This document shows positions 1 to 8,066 of a DNA stretch of 55,752 nt, in pieces. The stretch covers positions 1 through 55,752 of the forward strand of contig JBHEMX010000054.1 of NCBI GenBank assembly GCA_046262355.1, in the 5' to 3' direction. The stretch comes from DATADD01 sp046262355. GTDB lineage: Bacteria; Actinomycetota; CADDZG01; WHSQ01. The position numbers and the translations under genes are program-made. Each line of letters opens with the position of its first letter. The first letter of the stretch is position 1. The notes under the pieces were generated by a model, which did not search any database, was not told the DNA's origin, and saw only the letters and a list, made by a program, of their open reading frames with translations.

Positions 1-849
1 ATCATGGGCCACGAGTTCGTCGGGATCGTGCGCGAAACCGGCCCGCACACGATCGGGATCCACTCGGAAGAGAGGGTCGCGGTCGCCGCGAACCTAAGCT
101 GCGGCAGCTGCCCGCCCTGCAAGAGAGGGACCCCCAACCACTGCGAGCACTTCACGACGATGGGGATCTTTCGGGACGGCGGGCTGGCGCGCTTCGCCGT
201 GGCTCCGGCGAGCGCCTGCCACGTCGTTAGCAAGGACATCCCCCGTGAGATAGCGGCCCTCACCGAGCCTCTTTCCTGTGTCGTCAACGGGATCGAGCAG
301 GCGCGCCTGCTTCCCGGCGAGGCTGTGACGATCATCGGAGCGGGGCCGGTCGGCCTTCTGTTCCTGTCGCTATTCCGCGCCGCCGGGGCCAGCTTGCTCG
401 TCGTGGTGGAGCCAACGGAGCTGCGACGCGACGTTGCCAAGCGAATGGGCGCCGACGTGTGCCTGGATCCGTCGTCGGGCGATCCGGTGGCCCCCATGCG
501 CGAGGCGACCTCCGGAGCTGGAGCCGACGTCGTCGTCGACGCCGTCGGCGATCAGTTGGCCCTTGCTCTGTCTTGCGTTCGGGTGGGCGGAAGAGTGCTG
601 CTGTTCGGCATGAACTCGAGGGCGCGCCCAAGCGTCCGCCAGTACGACATCACACGGAACGAGCTAACTGTGCTTGGTGCATACGTTGGCTCCAATGTGT
701 TCCCCAAGGCCGCGCGCATCCTCGCATCGGGCCTCCTCGAGCTCGGCCCGATGATCAGCCACCGAGTATCCCTGGAGGAGTTGCCGAGCGCCCTCGATGC
801 GATCCGGCAAGGGAGGGCGGTGAAGGTGGTCGTCGACCTCAAGGCATGA
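1..849 (+). CDS. Zinc-dependent alcohol dehydrogenase, MDR family (5' end outside window)
   Basis: Medium-chain dehydrogenase that would oxidise an alcohol or sugar alcohol with NAD(P). The frame is open to the left edge and the first visible residues are the G-H-E motif that normally lies about 60 residues into the protein, so the N-terminus is cut off by the window. The structural zinc site is visible as CGSCPPC plus a fourth Cys (CGxCxxCxxGxxxxC pattern), followed by the nucleotide-binding GAGPVG near residue 113. It resembles threonine/sorbitol dehydrogenase-type enzymes, but the substrate cannot be read from the sequence. It ends in TGA at 849 and converges on the PhoX-type gene. Confidence 0.88.
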   Translation: MMGHEFVGIVRETGPHTIGIHSEERVAVAANLSCGSCPPCKRGTPNHCEHFTTMGIFRDGGLARFAVAPASACHVVSKDIPREIAALTEPLSCVVNGIEQARLLPGEAVTIIGAGPVGLLFLSLFRAAGASLLVVVEPTELRRDVAKRMGADVCLDPSSGDPVAPMREATSGAGADVVVDAVGDQLALALSCVRVGGRVLLFGMNSRARPSVRQYDITRNELTVLGAYVGSNVFPKAARILASGLLELGPMISHRVSLEELPSALDAIRQGRAVKVVVDLKA

Positions 850-923
850 TCGTGGTCGACTTACGATCGCGCCGGTGAGCTGCCGGCGACCGCATCCCTG
901 CCCGACTTCTTCCCGACCAGACC

Positions 924-2246
924 TCAGCCCTCTCGGCGCCCCCAAGGCCCCCATATGGCGTAGGTGACGGCACCCTCGAGGTTCACGTCGCCGAATTGAT
1001 TCACGTACATCGTGCGTCCGTCGGGATCGAAGCATGCGCCGGCGAACTCCGACAGTCTGGTATTGGCCTTGGCGAAGTCGTAGATGCGCCCGTCGGGAGT
1101 GAGCCCCCGGATGAATTGCGGCGGCTCGGAGTCCTCACATAGGAAGAGATCATCGGTCGGGGCCACGGTGAGGTTGTCCGGGTTCTTGAGCTGCTCGGGT
1201 CCTGGTGTCTCGTAGATTAGTGTCAGGGTCTGGGTGCGAGGATCCAGCTCCCACACCTGACCCAACCCTGCCACCCCGCCCTCTGTGCAGTCGAAGTAGA
1301 CTCTCTGGTTGCCGACCCAGATGCCCTCCTGGCGGTTGAAGGCCGCCGCTTCCAGCTCATGGGCCTGATCGCGCACGGTATTCACCTCGGGGTCTGGATC
1401 CGGGATCGTCACCCACTCGACGGCGAACGGCTTCCCGATCGGCCACCCGTCGGTGTTGGCGTTGGCGACGTCGACGAACTTGAGCGCCTGAAGCTCACCG
1501 TCGATCGCCGCGAGGTCTCCTGCCTTGCTCGGTGTGCGGTTGGGCACCCATCGATAGAAAGCCGAGTCGAAGCGGATGTCCTCGGTGAGATAGAGGATGT
1601 CTCCGTACCAAGCAACCGCCTCGTGCAGGAAGCGCCCGGCGGACTTGATGGGCCGGGGTTCGACGGCGCCGTGAGCGGAGGCGGGCACCTCGAAGATGTA
1701 GCCGTGGGGCTCATTGCCGTCCGAGAAGTTCTCCTCGCACGTGACCCAGCTGCGCCAGGGCATGCGGCCGCCCGCGCAGTTGGTAGTCGTTCCGCCGAGC
1801 ACGGCGTAGCTCTGAACGAGCCGCCGATCGTTCACGACGAGTTTGGTGCAACCCGCGTTGAACAAGGGGTCGGAGTCGTAGCGCTTCTCCGGCGGAACGA
1901 CTACGTCTATCTCGTCGGTGTCTCCCTCGGCCTGGCGGTTCTCGTGGTTGCGAATGAGGATCGTGTTGCCGTTCCCGCCCCTGAACGCGCCCATGCCGTC
2001 GAAGCTGGACGGAGTGGGGTTCCCGTCGTTCATGATCTCGCCCTCGCGCGAGACGATCCGGTACTTGAATCCGCGCGGCAAAGACAGGTCGCCCATGTCG
2101 ATCAGCGGGCCGTAGCCTCGGGCGCCGGTCCGGCCCTCGGTTGCAGCCCGGGCCCCAAACGCCTGCAGTGGTGAGGCGATCGCGAGACCGCCCGCCCCCG
2201 CAGCCCCTCGCTTCAAGAACGCTCGACGGTCGAATACCTGTGTCAT
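924..2246 (-). CDS. Tat-exported PhoX/DUF839-type protein
   Basis: Probable exported phosphatase-like beta-propeller protein of the PhoX (DUF839) family, about 440 residues. The start chosen (ATG at 2246) gives an N-terminus with a twin-arginine signal (DRRAFLKRG followed by a hydrophobic Ala/Gly stretch) and has a strong GGGGGAGGAG ribosome site just upstream. The frame stays open far beyond this start, but the extra part lacks protein-like composition. Family-like segments include the early NHE (IRNHEN) and CGG/CAGG regions, ending with a typical TMYVNQFG stretch. PhoX enzymes use Ca and Fe; whether this member keeps all metal ligands was not checked by alignment. It has no operon partner. 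Confidence 0.85.
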   Translation of the reverse strand: MTQVFDRRAFLKRGAAGAGGLAIASPLQAFGARAATEGRTGARGYGPLIDMGDLSLPRGFKYRIVSREGEIMNDGNPTPSSFDGMGAFRGGNGNTILIRNHENRQAEGDTDEIDVVVPPEKRYDSDPLFNAGCTKLVVNDRRLVQSYAVLGGTTTNCAGGRMPWRSWVTCEENFSDGNEPHGYIFEVPASAHGAVEPRPIKSAGRFLHEAVAWYGDILYLTEDIRFDSAFYRWVPNRTPSKAGDLAAIDGELQALKFVDVANANTDGWPIGKPFAVEWVTIPDPDPEVNTVRDQAHELEAAAFNRQEGIWVGNQRVYFDCTEGGVAGLGQVWELDPRTQTLTLIYETPGPEQLKNPDNLTVAPTDDLFLCEDSEPPQFIRGLTPDGRIYDFAKANTRLSEFAGACFDPDGRTMYVNQFGDVNLEGAVTYAIWGPWGRREG

Positions 2247-2457
2247 CGGTGCTCCTCCCCCTGAGACCGCCTGAAGACCACAGCTACGATATCGCAGCCC
2301 GCGGACACATCGATCGCCGCTGCCGGTGACCGGCAACATTCCTCGTGATGTCGGCGGATCTCGGCACGGTCGATACGCAGACGATGCAGCCCGCTCATGT
2401 GTCACTGTAGTCCCCGATGCGAGGACGCGGCCCAACACGGACGTGCGCTGCTCTGCC

Positions 2458-3189
2458 ATGGTCCTCGGAGCGGCGGCCTCGCTCGTGACGCGCTGGCGAA
2501 GTGGCGGGTCGGGAAGGTCGCAGCGCCAGCTCTTTGCCGGCGCCTGCTTGATAGCGAGCCCCATGCTCGCTGCCGTGGCAGCCCTCGTGATGCTCGGCGA
2601 TTCGAGTGACGCGTCGGGGCCGGGCACCGCAGTTGTCGTGCTTGCCGTGGTCGGGTTCATGATCGGGATGTTCGGCCTGCGCCGCCGGATCACGGACCAC
2701 GGGCTCCGGGCCCTATTGATCGCCTCTGCCGTGGGGATCGCTGCATCTATCGTCGGAACGGCGTTTCGCGTCTCCGGCGTCGCGTTGGGCCTACCGGTGG
2801 CCGTGGCCGCGATCGTCGCCCTCGCCCGCAGCCGATGGAGGCTCGGGGATGCCGGCATCTTCACGACGCTACTAGGGTTGGGCTCGGGGGCAGGATATGT
2901 ACTAGATGCACGGTTGCATCCGAATACCGGTAGTTACGGTGACCAGGGCGCCGTTGCGCTCGTCGCTCTGGGCATCTGTCTCTCGTCGGCCGCCATGGCG
3001 CTCCTGCGACACTTGCCGCGCAGCGCGCGTCTGTCGCTCGCAGGTGCGTGCGCGCTCACCGCTCTTTCCTTCATAGGTCTCTTAGGTGCGATGGAGGGCG
3101 CCGCGCCGGTGGTCGTCGGTCTTTCCGCTGCACTCCTCGGCAGCGCGGGCTGGGTCTCCGCCGGCATCGATCTCATGCGAGTCGAGTGA
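2458..3189 (+). CDS. Hypothetical multi-pass membrane protein
   Basis: About 243 residues with roughly six hydrophobic segments rich in Ala, Leu, Val and Gly, and short loops such as RRRITDHGLR. I do not recognise a family. The start at ATG 2458 places the first membrane segment shortly after the N-terminus; the open frame reaches back to 2326, but that region looks non-coding. The stop at 3189 coincides exactly with the point where the oppositely oriented methyltransferase fragment loses its family sequence, which suggests a rearrangement joined the two. Confidence 0.55.
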   Translation: MVLGAAASLVTRWRSGGSGRSQRQLFAGACLIASPMLAAVAALVMLGDSSDASGPGTAVVVLAVVGFMIGMFGLRRRITDHGLRALLIASAVGIAASIVGTAFRVSGVALGLPVAVAAIVALARSRWRLGDAGIFTTLLGLGSGAGYVLDARLHPNTGSYGDQGAVALVALGICLSSAAMALLRHLPRSARLSLAGACALTALSFIGLLGAMEGAAPVVVGLSAALLGSAGWVSAGIDLMRVE

Positions 3190-3392
3190 GTCTTCAAGTA
3201 CGAGGCGTTGTTGCCGCCGCCACTTCCTAGTTCCAGCACGTGCGTCACGGGTCGCTGGGCTGCGGCGAGGAGGTGGGTGTGATACGCCGCGGCCTCCTCG
3301 GCGTATTCCTCGGGAGCCGAGAGCAGAGGCCACCAAGAGGCCAGATCGCTGTAGAGCTTCGGGGGCGTGGGAGCTGCGGATGACGTGTCCAT
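3190..3392 (-). pseudogene. Truncated class I SAM-dependent methyltransferase
   Basis: About 67 residues remain. They start with an ATG at 3392 and contain a typical N-terminal segment (YSDLASWWPLL) followed by the SAM-binding glycine motif ELGSGGGNNASYLK. After this the frame runs antisense into the membrane protein gene and no longer looks like a methyltransferase. Intact members of this family are about 240 residues, so the SAM domain is cut right after motif I. The remnant is unlikely to be active. Confidence 0.65.
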
Positions 3393-3474
3393 GGGACCAT
3401 TGTTGCCTAAAGTGGGCACGCTTTCTCGGCAACCTGAGTTGACGGCCGGGGGGTAGTCAATGTAGGTTGACGCC

Positions 3475-3705
3475 ATGAAGCAAGGAGCCAAGCTTGCCAA
3501 CGCAGCCGGCAGTTCGGATCCGGTGGTGGGACTACGCGCCGTGGCGTCCCTTCGTCTCCTGGTCGAGGACCTCGAGGAGCTTCAGGTCACCAACGCGCGC
3601 GGTCGCGGATGGTCGTGGCAGGAGATCGCCGTCGCGCTCGGGGTCAGCAAGCAGGCTGTGCACAAGAAGTACGCGAGTCGTCGCATCCTGCGTCGGGGGA
3701 GGTAG
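3475..3705 (+). CDS. Small helix-turn-helix DNA-binding protein
   Basis: A 76-residue protein. The second half, WSWQEIAVALGVSKQAVHKKY, is a sigma-70 region 4-like helix-turn-helix (residues about 45-66) and ends in a basic tail. The first half is helical. The gene ends 3 nt before the Clp-N protein gene, so the two are probably co-transcribed. In actinobacteria such HTH proteins commonly precede a stand-alone Clp N-domain gene, and they are inferred to autoregulate the pair. Confidence 0.8.
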   Translation: MKQGAKLANAAGSSDPVVGLRAVASLRLLVEDLEELQVTNARGRGWSWQEIAVALGVSKQAVHKKYASRRILRRGR

Positions 3706-3708
3706 CGG

Positions 3709-4281
3709 ATGTTCGAGCGCTTCACTCATCAAGCGCGCCAGGTCGTAGTCGAGGCGCAGCGAGAGGCTCGCGAGCTTCACCACGACCGCATCGGAACCGA
3801 GCACTTGCTCTTGGGCCTGCTCTCCGAGGGCCGTGGAGTGGCCGCCCGCGTACTCGCCGGCTTCGGCATCAAGCACGAGGGCACCGTCGAAGCGCTGCTG
3901 CGGTCCCGTAGGCCCAGCGCTCCATTCGAGCCCGACGCCGCAGCACTCGAGACGATCGGCATCGACCTCGGAGAGATGCGCCGCAAGGTCGAGGCGGCAT
4001 TCGGGCCCGGAGCGCTCGATCGAAGGAGAAGTGGATGCCGTCGGGGCAGGCGGCCGGGCCATCGGCCGTTAACGCCGCGCGCCAAGAGGGTCCTCGAGCT
4101 GTCCCTGCGCCAAGCCCTCTCCCTGGGCCACAACTACATCGGAACCGAGCACATCCTTCTGGGGCTTCTCGCCGAGGGCGAGGGGCTCGCGGCTCTCGTC
4201 CTGACTGAGGCCGGGGTCCGGCTCGACGAGGCGCGCTCCCGGGTCCTCAAGGAGATCGATCGTCCCGCCGACTCAGGCTAG
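3709..4281 (+). CDS. Stand-alone Clp N-terminal (substrate-binding) domain protein
   Basis: A 190-residue protein with two Clp_N repeats. The first begins FERFTHQARQVV and contains IGTEHLLLGLL near residue 29. The second contains YIGTEHILLGLLAEGEG near residue 141. No ATPase (AAA) domain follows, so it is not ClpC itself. Such proteins are thought to act as adaptors or decoys for ClpC substrates, but that is inference. The central basic linker (about residues 103-122) is unusual. It is co-oriented with the HTH gene, 3 nt away. Confidence 0.88.
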   Translation: MFERFTHQARQVVVEAQREARELHHDRIGTEHLLLGLLSEGRGVAARVLAGFGIKHEGTVEALLRSRRPSAPFEPDAAALETIGIDLGEMRRKVEAAFGPGALDRRRSGCRRGRRPGHRPLTPRAKRVLELSLRQALSLGHNYIGTEHILLGLLAEGEGLAALVLTEAGVRLDEARSRVLKEIDRPADSG

Positions 4282-4460
4282 CAGCCTGCTCGATCGTGCA
4301 TCCCTGAGGGTGGGGGGACCGTCCTCAGAAGAGATCGGCTCGACTGCCACCCGTCGCCTCAGCTCCGGCAGGTCGGCCGCCGGGTTGGCTGACACGCCCA
4401 CAGGTAGTTCTTCGGCAGGCCGGGGGACGAGATCGTCGATGTCGCGGCCTCGCGGCGCCC

Positions 4461-4862
4461 TCATCGATGCCGGTGTGGTTGGGGCGGCCGGAGGCGCTCC
4501 TCGATGCAGGCCTCGGCCTCTTCGGGCGAGGCGTGACACCAGCAATCCGGCCCGCACTCGCCGTGAGCGGGCTTGGTGAGCTCTGAGAACTCCTCGGAGA
4601 ACACGCGTGCTCCAAGCTCTTGGCCGTCGGGAGTGAGTTCGTACAAGCCTGTGGCGTCGCGCGTCAGCAAACCCTCGTCCACCAGGCGATCGAGGTACTG
4701 CACGCCGACGTGCTCGCCGACTCCGAGAAAGCGCTCCAGGATCGTGGCATCGACCGAGTCGCCCAAGCCTTCACCCTTGATCCAGAACATCAACTGAAGG
4801 ATCTCATCGCGCCAGAACAGAGCTCTGAGGGAATCGGATTTCGGCTCGTGCAGACTCTCCAC
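4461..4862 (-). CDS. Winged-helix-type regulator with C-terminal Cys cluster
   Basis: A 133-residue protein starting at GTG 4862, only 2 nt after the stop of the CooC-like gene, so the two are co-transcribed. The first 90 residues look like a winged helix (YLDRLVDEGLLTRDATGLYELTPDG is a typical recognition-helix and wing segment). The C-terminus has a compact cluster with four Cys residues, CGPDCWC then EAC, and ends in a His-rich HRHR. This cluster could hold a metal or an iron-sulfur cluster, so the protein may sense metal, oxygen or redox state for the maturation genes. The function is inferred only; I know no named family. Confidence 0.65.
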   Translation of the reverse strand: MESLHEPKSDSLRALFWRDEILQLMFWIKGEGLGDSVDATILERFLGVGEHVGVQYLDRLVDEGLLTRDATGLYELTPDGQELGARVFSEEFSELTKPAHGECGPDCWCHASPEEAEACIEERLRPPQPHRHR

Positions 4863-4864
4863 GA

Positions 4865-5629
4865 TCAGGCCCCGAGGATCTTGCCGACTATCCGGCCTAT
4901 CGCCTGTACCGAACGTCCTTCTGGCTCGTGGTCGATCGGGGCTATCCCGGCGCGCTCGGCAGTCGAGAGTGCGTCGTCGTGCGGGACCCCTCCCAGCAGC
5001 TCCATGCCGTGAGAGGAACAGAACTCACCTATCGCGGTCTCATCCTCTGCGCTGCGGACCTTGTTGGCAAGCACCGCTACGCGACTGATCCCGAGATCCT
5101 TTCCCAGTCCCGAATACCTCCGGGCGGTCTCGAGCGACTTGAAGTAGGGCTCGGCCACAACGAGCATGACGTCCACGGCCTCAGTGGTCCCACGGCTGAG
5201 ATGTTCAGGAGACGCCTCGGTGTCCACGACCACGACGCGGTCGTCTGCGGGGATCTCGTGCAGGAGGCCACGGACCGTGGCGTGGGATGAGCACATTCAG
5301 CCGGTACCGGCGCCGGAGGGAGCTCCGACTACCAGAAGCCGCACTCGATCGGGACAGTCCACGCCGTACTCCTGCGTCAGCTCGTCCACGGGTTGAGATA
5401 GGGACAGGCGCGTCTCGCCGTTGACCTGGACGTGTTTCATGAGGCCGTGGGGGAGCGGGTTGATCAAGTCGAGCGATCCCTTGTCCAGGCCCAGGGTTAG
5501 GCCCAGGTTCGGATTGCTGTCGCCGTCCACGGCGAGTACCGACCGGCCACTTCGACCGATGAGGCGTGCCATCGTTCCTGAGATGGTGGTCTTGCCGGAC
5601 CCACCCTTGCCGGCAACCGAGATCTTCAC
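4865..5629 (-). CDS. CooC-like P-loop ATPase, probable selenoprotein (TGA at 5297-5299 read as Sec)
   Basis: A 254-residue MinD/NifH-superfamily ATPase, resembling CooC, which inserts nickel into CO dehydrogenase. It starts at GTG 5629 (MKISVAGKGGSGKTT, deviant Walker A at residues 8-15). A D-T-E-A-S Walker B segment and the N-K-V base motif follow. Codon 111 is TGA, in the context AGTG-U-MCSSHATVRG; the reading frame before and after it is one continuous domain and neither half is a complete ATPase. CooC1 of Carboxydothermus has a metal-binding Cys-x-Cys at residues 112 and 114, and here the equivalent is Sec111-Met-Cys113. A hairpin fitting a SECIS element lies 16 nt after the TGA. The gene diverges from the NifU-domain gene and precedes the Cys-rich regulator. 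The likely role is metal handling for the hydrogenase or a related enzyme. A plain nonsense mutation is the alternative. Confidence 0.85.
5267..5281 (-). promoter_or_regulatory. Candidate SECIS hairpin of the CooC-like gene
   Basis: In the mRNA the sequence GCCACG-GUC-CGUGGC forms a perfect 6-bp stem starting 16 nt after the UGA. The apical loop begins with G-U at +22/+23, as bacterial SelB-binding hairpins require (E. coli fdhF has its GGUC at +19 to +22). Confidence 0.75.
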
Positions 5630-5687
5630 GGGCCCAGTGTAACGATGCCTCGATGCCACGAACGCACAGCGCATAGGCTTGGTCAGA

Positions 5688-6224
5688 ATGGAAGATCTGG
5701 CCGGCCTCCTGGCGCGCATGGAGCAACTTCTCGCGGACATGGAGGAGCTCGACGAACCGACTCGGGCGAAGGTGTTCGAACTCCTCGATGGGATCGACAC
5801 GGTCCACCGCATGGCTTTGACGCGGCTCGCCGAAGCACTCGATCCAGAGTTGCTGAGCAGATCGCGCGCGGATCCCACGGTGGAGTGGTTGCTCGATGCC
5901 TACGGGATCGGCGTCGACCAAAGGGCGGTTGCACAGTCTGCCCTGGAAGAGATACGGCCCTACATCGAGTCTCACGGTGGCAACCTCGACGTCCTCGACG
6001 TCTCGGCGGGCATCGTCCGTGTGCGGATGGCCGGGGCCTGCGCAGGCTGTAGCGCCTCGGCCATCACCCTTCAAGAGGGGATCGAGCGCGCGCTTCGAGA
6101 TAACTTTCCCGGCTTCCTGCGTCTCGAGGCAGAGGAGGACGAGGAGGCGGAGTCTCATGCGCCGCCCGGTCCCACCCTTCTCCAGATCAACCGGCTCGAG
6201 GTTCGCGCGCGACGGAAGCCCTAG
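5688..6224 (+). CDS. NifU C-terminal-domain protein (iron-sulfur scaffold)
   Basis: A 178-residue protein. The N-terminal half is a helical region (EDLAGLLARMEQLLADMEEL). The C-terminal half is an Nfu domain with ESHGGNLDVLDV and the cluster-binding C-x-x-C in AGACAGCSAS (about residues 118-121), followed by ITLQEGIERAL. It would carry a [4Fe-4S] cluster for delivery to the hydrogenase. An ATG at 5688 and a TTG at 5679 are both possible starts. It diverges from the CooC-like gene with a gap of under 60 bp, so the two share a promoter region. A C-terminal acidic tail follows the domain. Confidence 0.85.
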   Translation: MEDLAGLLARMEQLLADMEELDEPTRAKVFELLDGIDTVHRMALTRLAEALDPELLSRSRADPTVEWLLDAYGIGVDQRAVAQSALEEIRPYIESHGGNLDVLDVSAGIVRVRMAGACAGCSASAITLQEGIERALRDNFPGFLRLEAEEDEEAESHAPPGPTLLQINRLEVRARRKP

Positions 6225-6513
6225 GTGGTCTGTCGCGTAAGTACCGCCAGCACCGAGAGCGTTCCTGCGCGCCGAGGGCAAGGCGCGAGGAGTCGAGCGT
6301 ACCTGGAGGTACGTGAGCGACGAGAAACGCAGCCATCGGTGATGCAGGGGCGCTCGAATGCGTCGGTGATTTTCGCGACGGGGCACTAGTGGCCTTGCGA
6401 CTGGATCGCCGCAGGAGGTTGGGCCGATAACGTGTGGCGATCCGCCCCGAAGGGTACGGAACGCCCGTGACAGAGCCAGAGGAGATCAGTACGAGCGCGC
6501 AAGGAAAGTCGTG
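6225..6513. other. Structured intergenic region upstream of the SsuA/THI5-like gene
   Basis: No coding frame is convincing here. Two hairpins lie in tandem: CGCGCC/GGCGCG around 6269-6290 and the near-perfect CGTACCTGGAGGTACG around 6298-6313. An odd conserved-looking stretch (GATTTTCGCGACGGGGCAC) follows near 6368-6388. It could be a repeat element, an attenuator or an untranslated RNA. I could not assign a known family. Confidence 0.3.
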
Positions 6514-7440
6514 ATGCCGGCCCCAAGGGTGAGGCTAGGTCTGTACTGCCCCGGGTGAATGCCCGGATACCACCTGCCGTATTTCACGGCGGCCGCCAAG
6601 AACACATACACGCGCCACGGGCTCGAAGTCGAGATCGTCTATCCGGAGCCGGGACCGGACAACATCAGAGCCGTGGCCCAAGGACGTTACGACGTCTGTC
6701 TGACGAGCGTCGCGCACTTCCTGCGGGCGCTGTCGGAGGACGAGGGCATCGGTGCGCGCTTCGTCTTCATGATCGCTCGCCACACGCACATGGGGGTGTT
6801 GTTCGCGCGCGGTCGACCCATCTTGCAGAGGGGACCGATCGAGGGGTTCTCGGACCTCGAGGGAGCGTCGTTCCTAGGCGATCCGCAGTCACCCTTCACG
6901 CGCGAGTACCTGCATCTCGTCGATGTGCTCGGTTACTCGAACACGCCGGTAGTTGATGTTCCGTACGGCGAGGTGAAGGAGGCCCTGGCCGCAGGCAAGG
7001 GTGACGTCACCGCCGACTTCGTGGATCTGCTCCCCGACTATCGTGCTGCGGCCGCGGGTCGCAACCTGGATATCACGGCGCTGGCCTTCCACGAGGCGGG
7101 CATCGACATCTACGGCAGCGGCTTGGTCGCCGGCACGGGCTTGATCGGATCTCGTCCGGAGATCGTCGGGGCCACGATCGCTGCGATCGAGGAAGCGCTG
7201 GAAGAGAGTCGCCGGGATCCGACTGAAGGCGTAGAGGCGCTCGTAGAAAGGTTCCCGGAGGCCGGGGCCGATCGCACGCTCGCAGGCTGGCGCGCCGGCG
7301 AGGCGTTGATCTTCGTCGAGGACGGCCGACCGCTCGGGTCCATGGACCCGGACAAGTGGACAAGGACGATCGACTACCACGCCGCGGTGCATGGTACCGC
7401 CCGAACGACGGCCGATAGCGTGTTCGTCGATCTTCGCTGA
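6514..7440 (+). CDS. SsuA/THI5-like periplasmic-binding-fold protein, probable selenoprotein (TGA at 6556-6558)
   Basis: A 308-residue SsuA/THI5-type substrate-binding fold without a signal peptide, so probably cytoplasmic. With the start at ATG 6514 (AGGAAAG ribosome site upstream) it reads VRLGLYCPG-U-MPGYHLPYF, where U is an in-frame TGA at codon 15. The part before the TGA supplies the first beta strand expected in this fold. The alternative start directly after the TGA (ATG 6559) has no visible ribosome site and loses that strand. The TGA creates a C-x-x-U motif, typical of redox or metal-binding selenoproteins. A weaker SECIS-like hairpin follows. Later motifs are PGPDNIRAVAQGRYDVCLTS and SGLVAGTGLI. 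The gene lies between the NifU and membrane genes of the hydrogenase island; the ligand is unknown. Confidence 0.7.
6574..6592 (+). promoter_or_regulatory. Candidate SECIS hairpin of the SsuA/THI5-like gene
   Basis: CTGCCGT-ATTTC-ACGGCGG forms a 7-bp stem with one G-U pair, starting 16 nt after the TGA. The loop as drawn has no G. If the two top pairs open, G-U at +21/+22 lies in the loop. This is weaker than the other two hairpins. Confidence 0.45.
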
Positions 7441-7518
7441 CACGCGCGCGAGATCGCTCCGGACCCTAGGTGTGGGTTCATATAGGATGCACGAACGAGG
7501 ATCGCCGATGGAGGAGCC

Positions 7519-7803
7519 ATGGACGCGACGTCCGGTGCGGCCGCCGTTTGGTGGTGGATGGGGATAGTCGTTCTTTTTGCGGTGGTGATCCCGCTCGTCC
7601 TCTTCCTGGCCCAGGGTCTTCTTTCCGTCATCCTCGAGATCAAGGCGTACGCCGCCGACGTTCTGGAGCACGGCGTGGCGATCACCGGAAACCTCGATCC
7701 CGTGCCGGCGCTGCTCGATACCCGTGACCTCGTCAAGAGCGCCGGAGGGAAGCTGACACGCTATGCACTGGCGGTCGACCGGATACTGCAGGAGCGAGCG
7801 TGA
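7519..7803 (+). CDS. Small single-pass membrane protein, hydrogenase-associated (type A)
   Basis: A 94-residue protein with a Trp-rich N-terminus (VWWWMGIVV), one long membrane helix at about residues 11-35 and a helical cytoplasmic tail. It has a good GGAG ribosome site. It overlaps the next gene by the GTGA arrangement at 7800. Its architecture (Trp pair, membrane helix, amphipathic tail of about 55 residues) matches the proteins at 15012 and 15425, which flank the hydrogenase subunit genes on the other side. It may anchor the hydrogenase or an electron carrier to the membrane; this is inferred from position only. Confidence 0.7.
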   Translation: MDATSGAAAVWWWMGIVVLFAVVIPLVLFLAQGLLSVILEIKAYAADVLEHGVAITGNLDPVPALLDTRDLVKSAGGKLTRYALAVDRILQERA

Positions 7804-8066
7804 GCCTGCTCGCGATCCTCACCATCATCGCCGCCGGCCCGATCATCGTGGCCCTGGCGGTCTACCTGTTGGCCGTCACCTATCTGCTTCGCAAGACGCT
7901 CTTCACGCTTGGCACGATCAACGTAGGGCTTCGCTCGATCGCCGAGCGAGTCGAGCCCTTGGAACCGATCCTGGAAGAGGTGAACTCTGACCTGACGTCG
8001 GTCCGTGAGGGGTTGACGCAGGTGCTGGAACGGGCAACTTCGTCCCCAGAGGAGGCGGCGTCGTGA
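7800..8066 (+). CDS. Small single-pass membrane protein, hydrogenase-associated (type B)
   Basis: An 88-residue protein with an N-terminal membrane helix (about residues 3-30) followed by a coiled-coil-like tail (RSIAERVEPLEPILEEVN). The GTG start overlaps the preceding stop (GTGA), and its own stop overlaps the next gene in the same way, so the three form a tightly coupled operon. It looks like a paralogue of the protein at 15703 in length, topology and tail pattern. The function is unknown; it is probably a partner subunit of the type A protein. Confidence 0.7.
   Translation: MSLLAILTIIAAGPIIVALAVYLLAVTYLLRKTLFTLGTINVGLRSIAERVEPLEPILEEVNSDLTSVREGLTQVLERATSSPEEAAS

Noticed and set aside
6225..6513. 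tRNA-Sec or other tRNA gene near the Sec candidates
   Set aside because: No acceptor/T-arm pattern (GGTTCGANNCC) or cloverleaf could be drawn.
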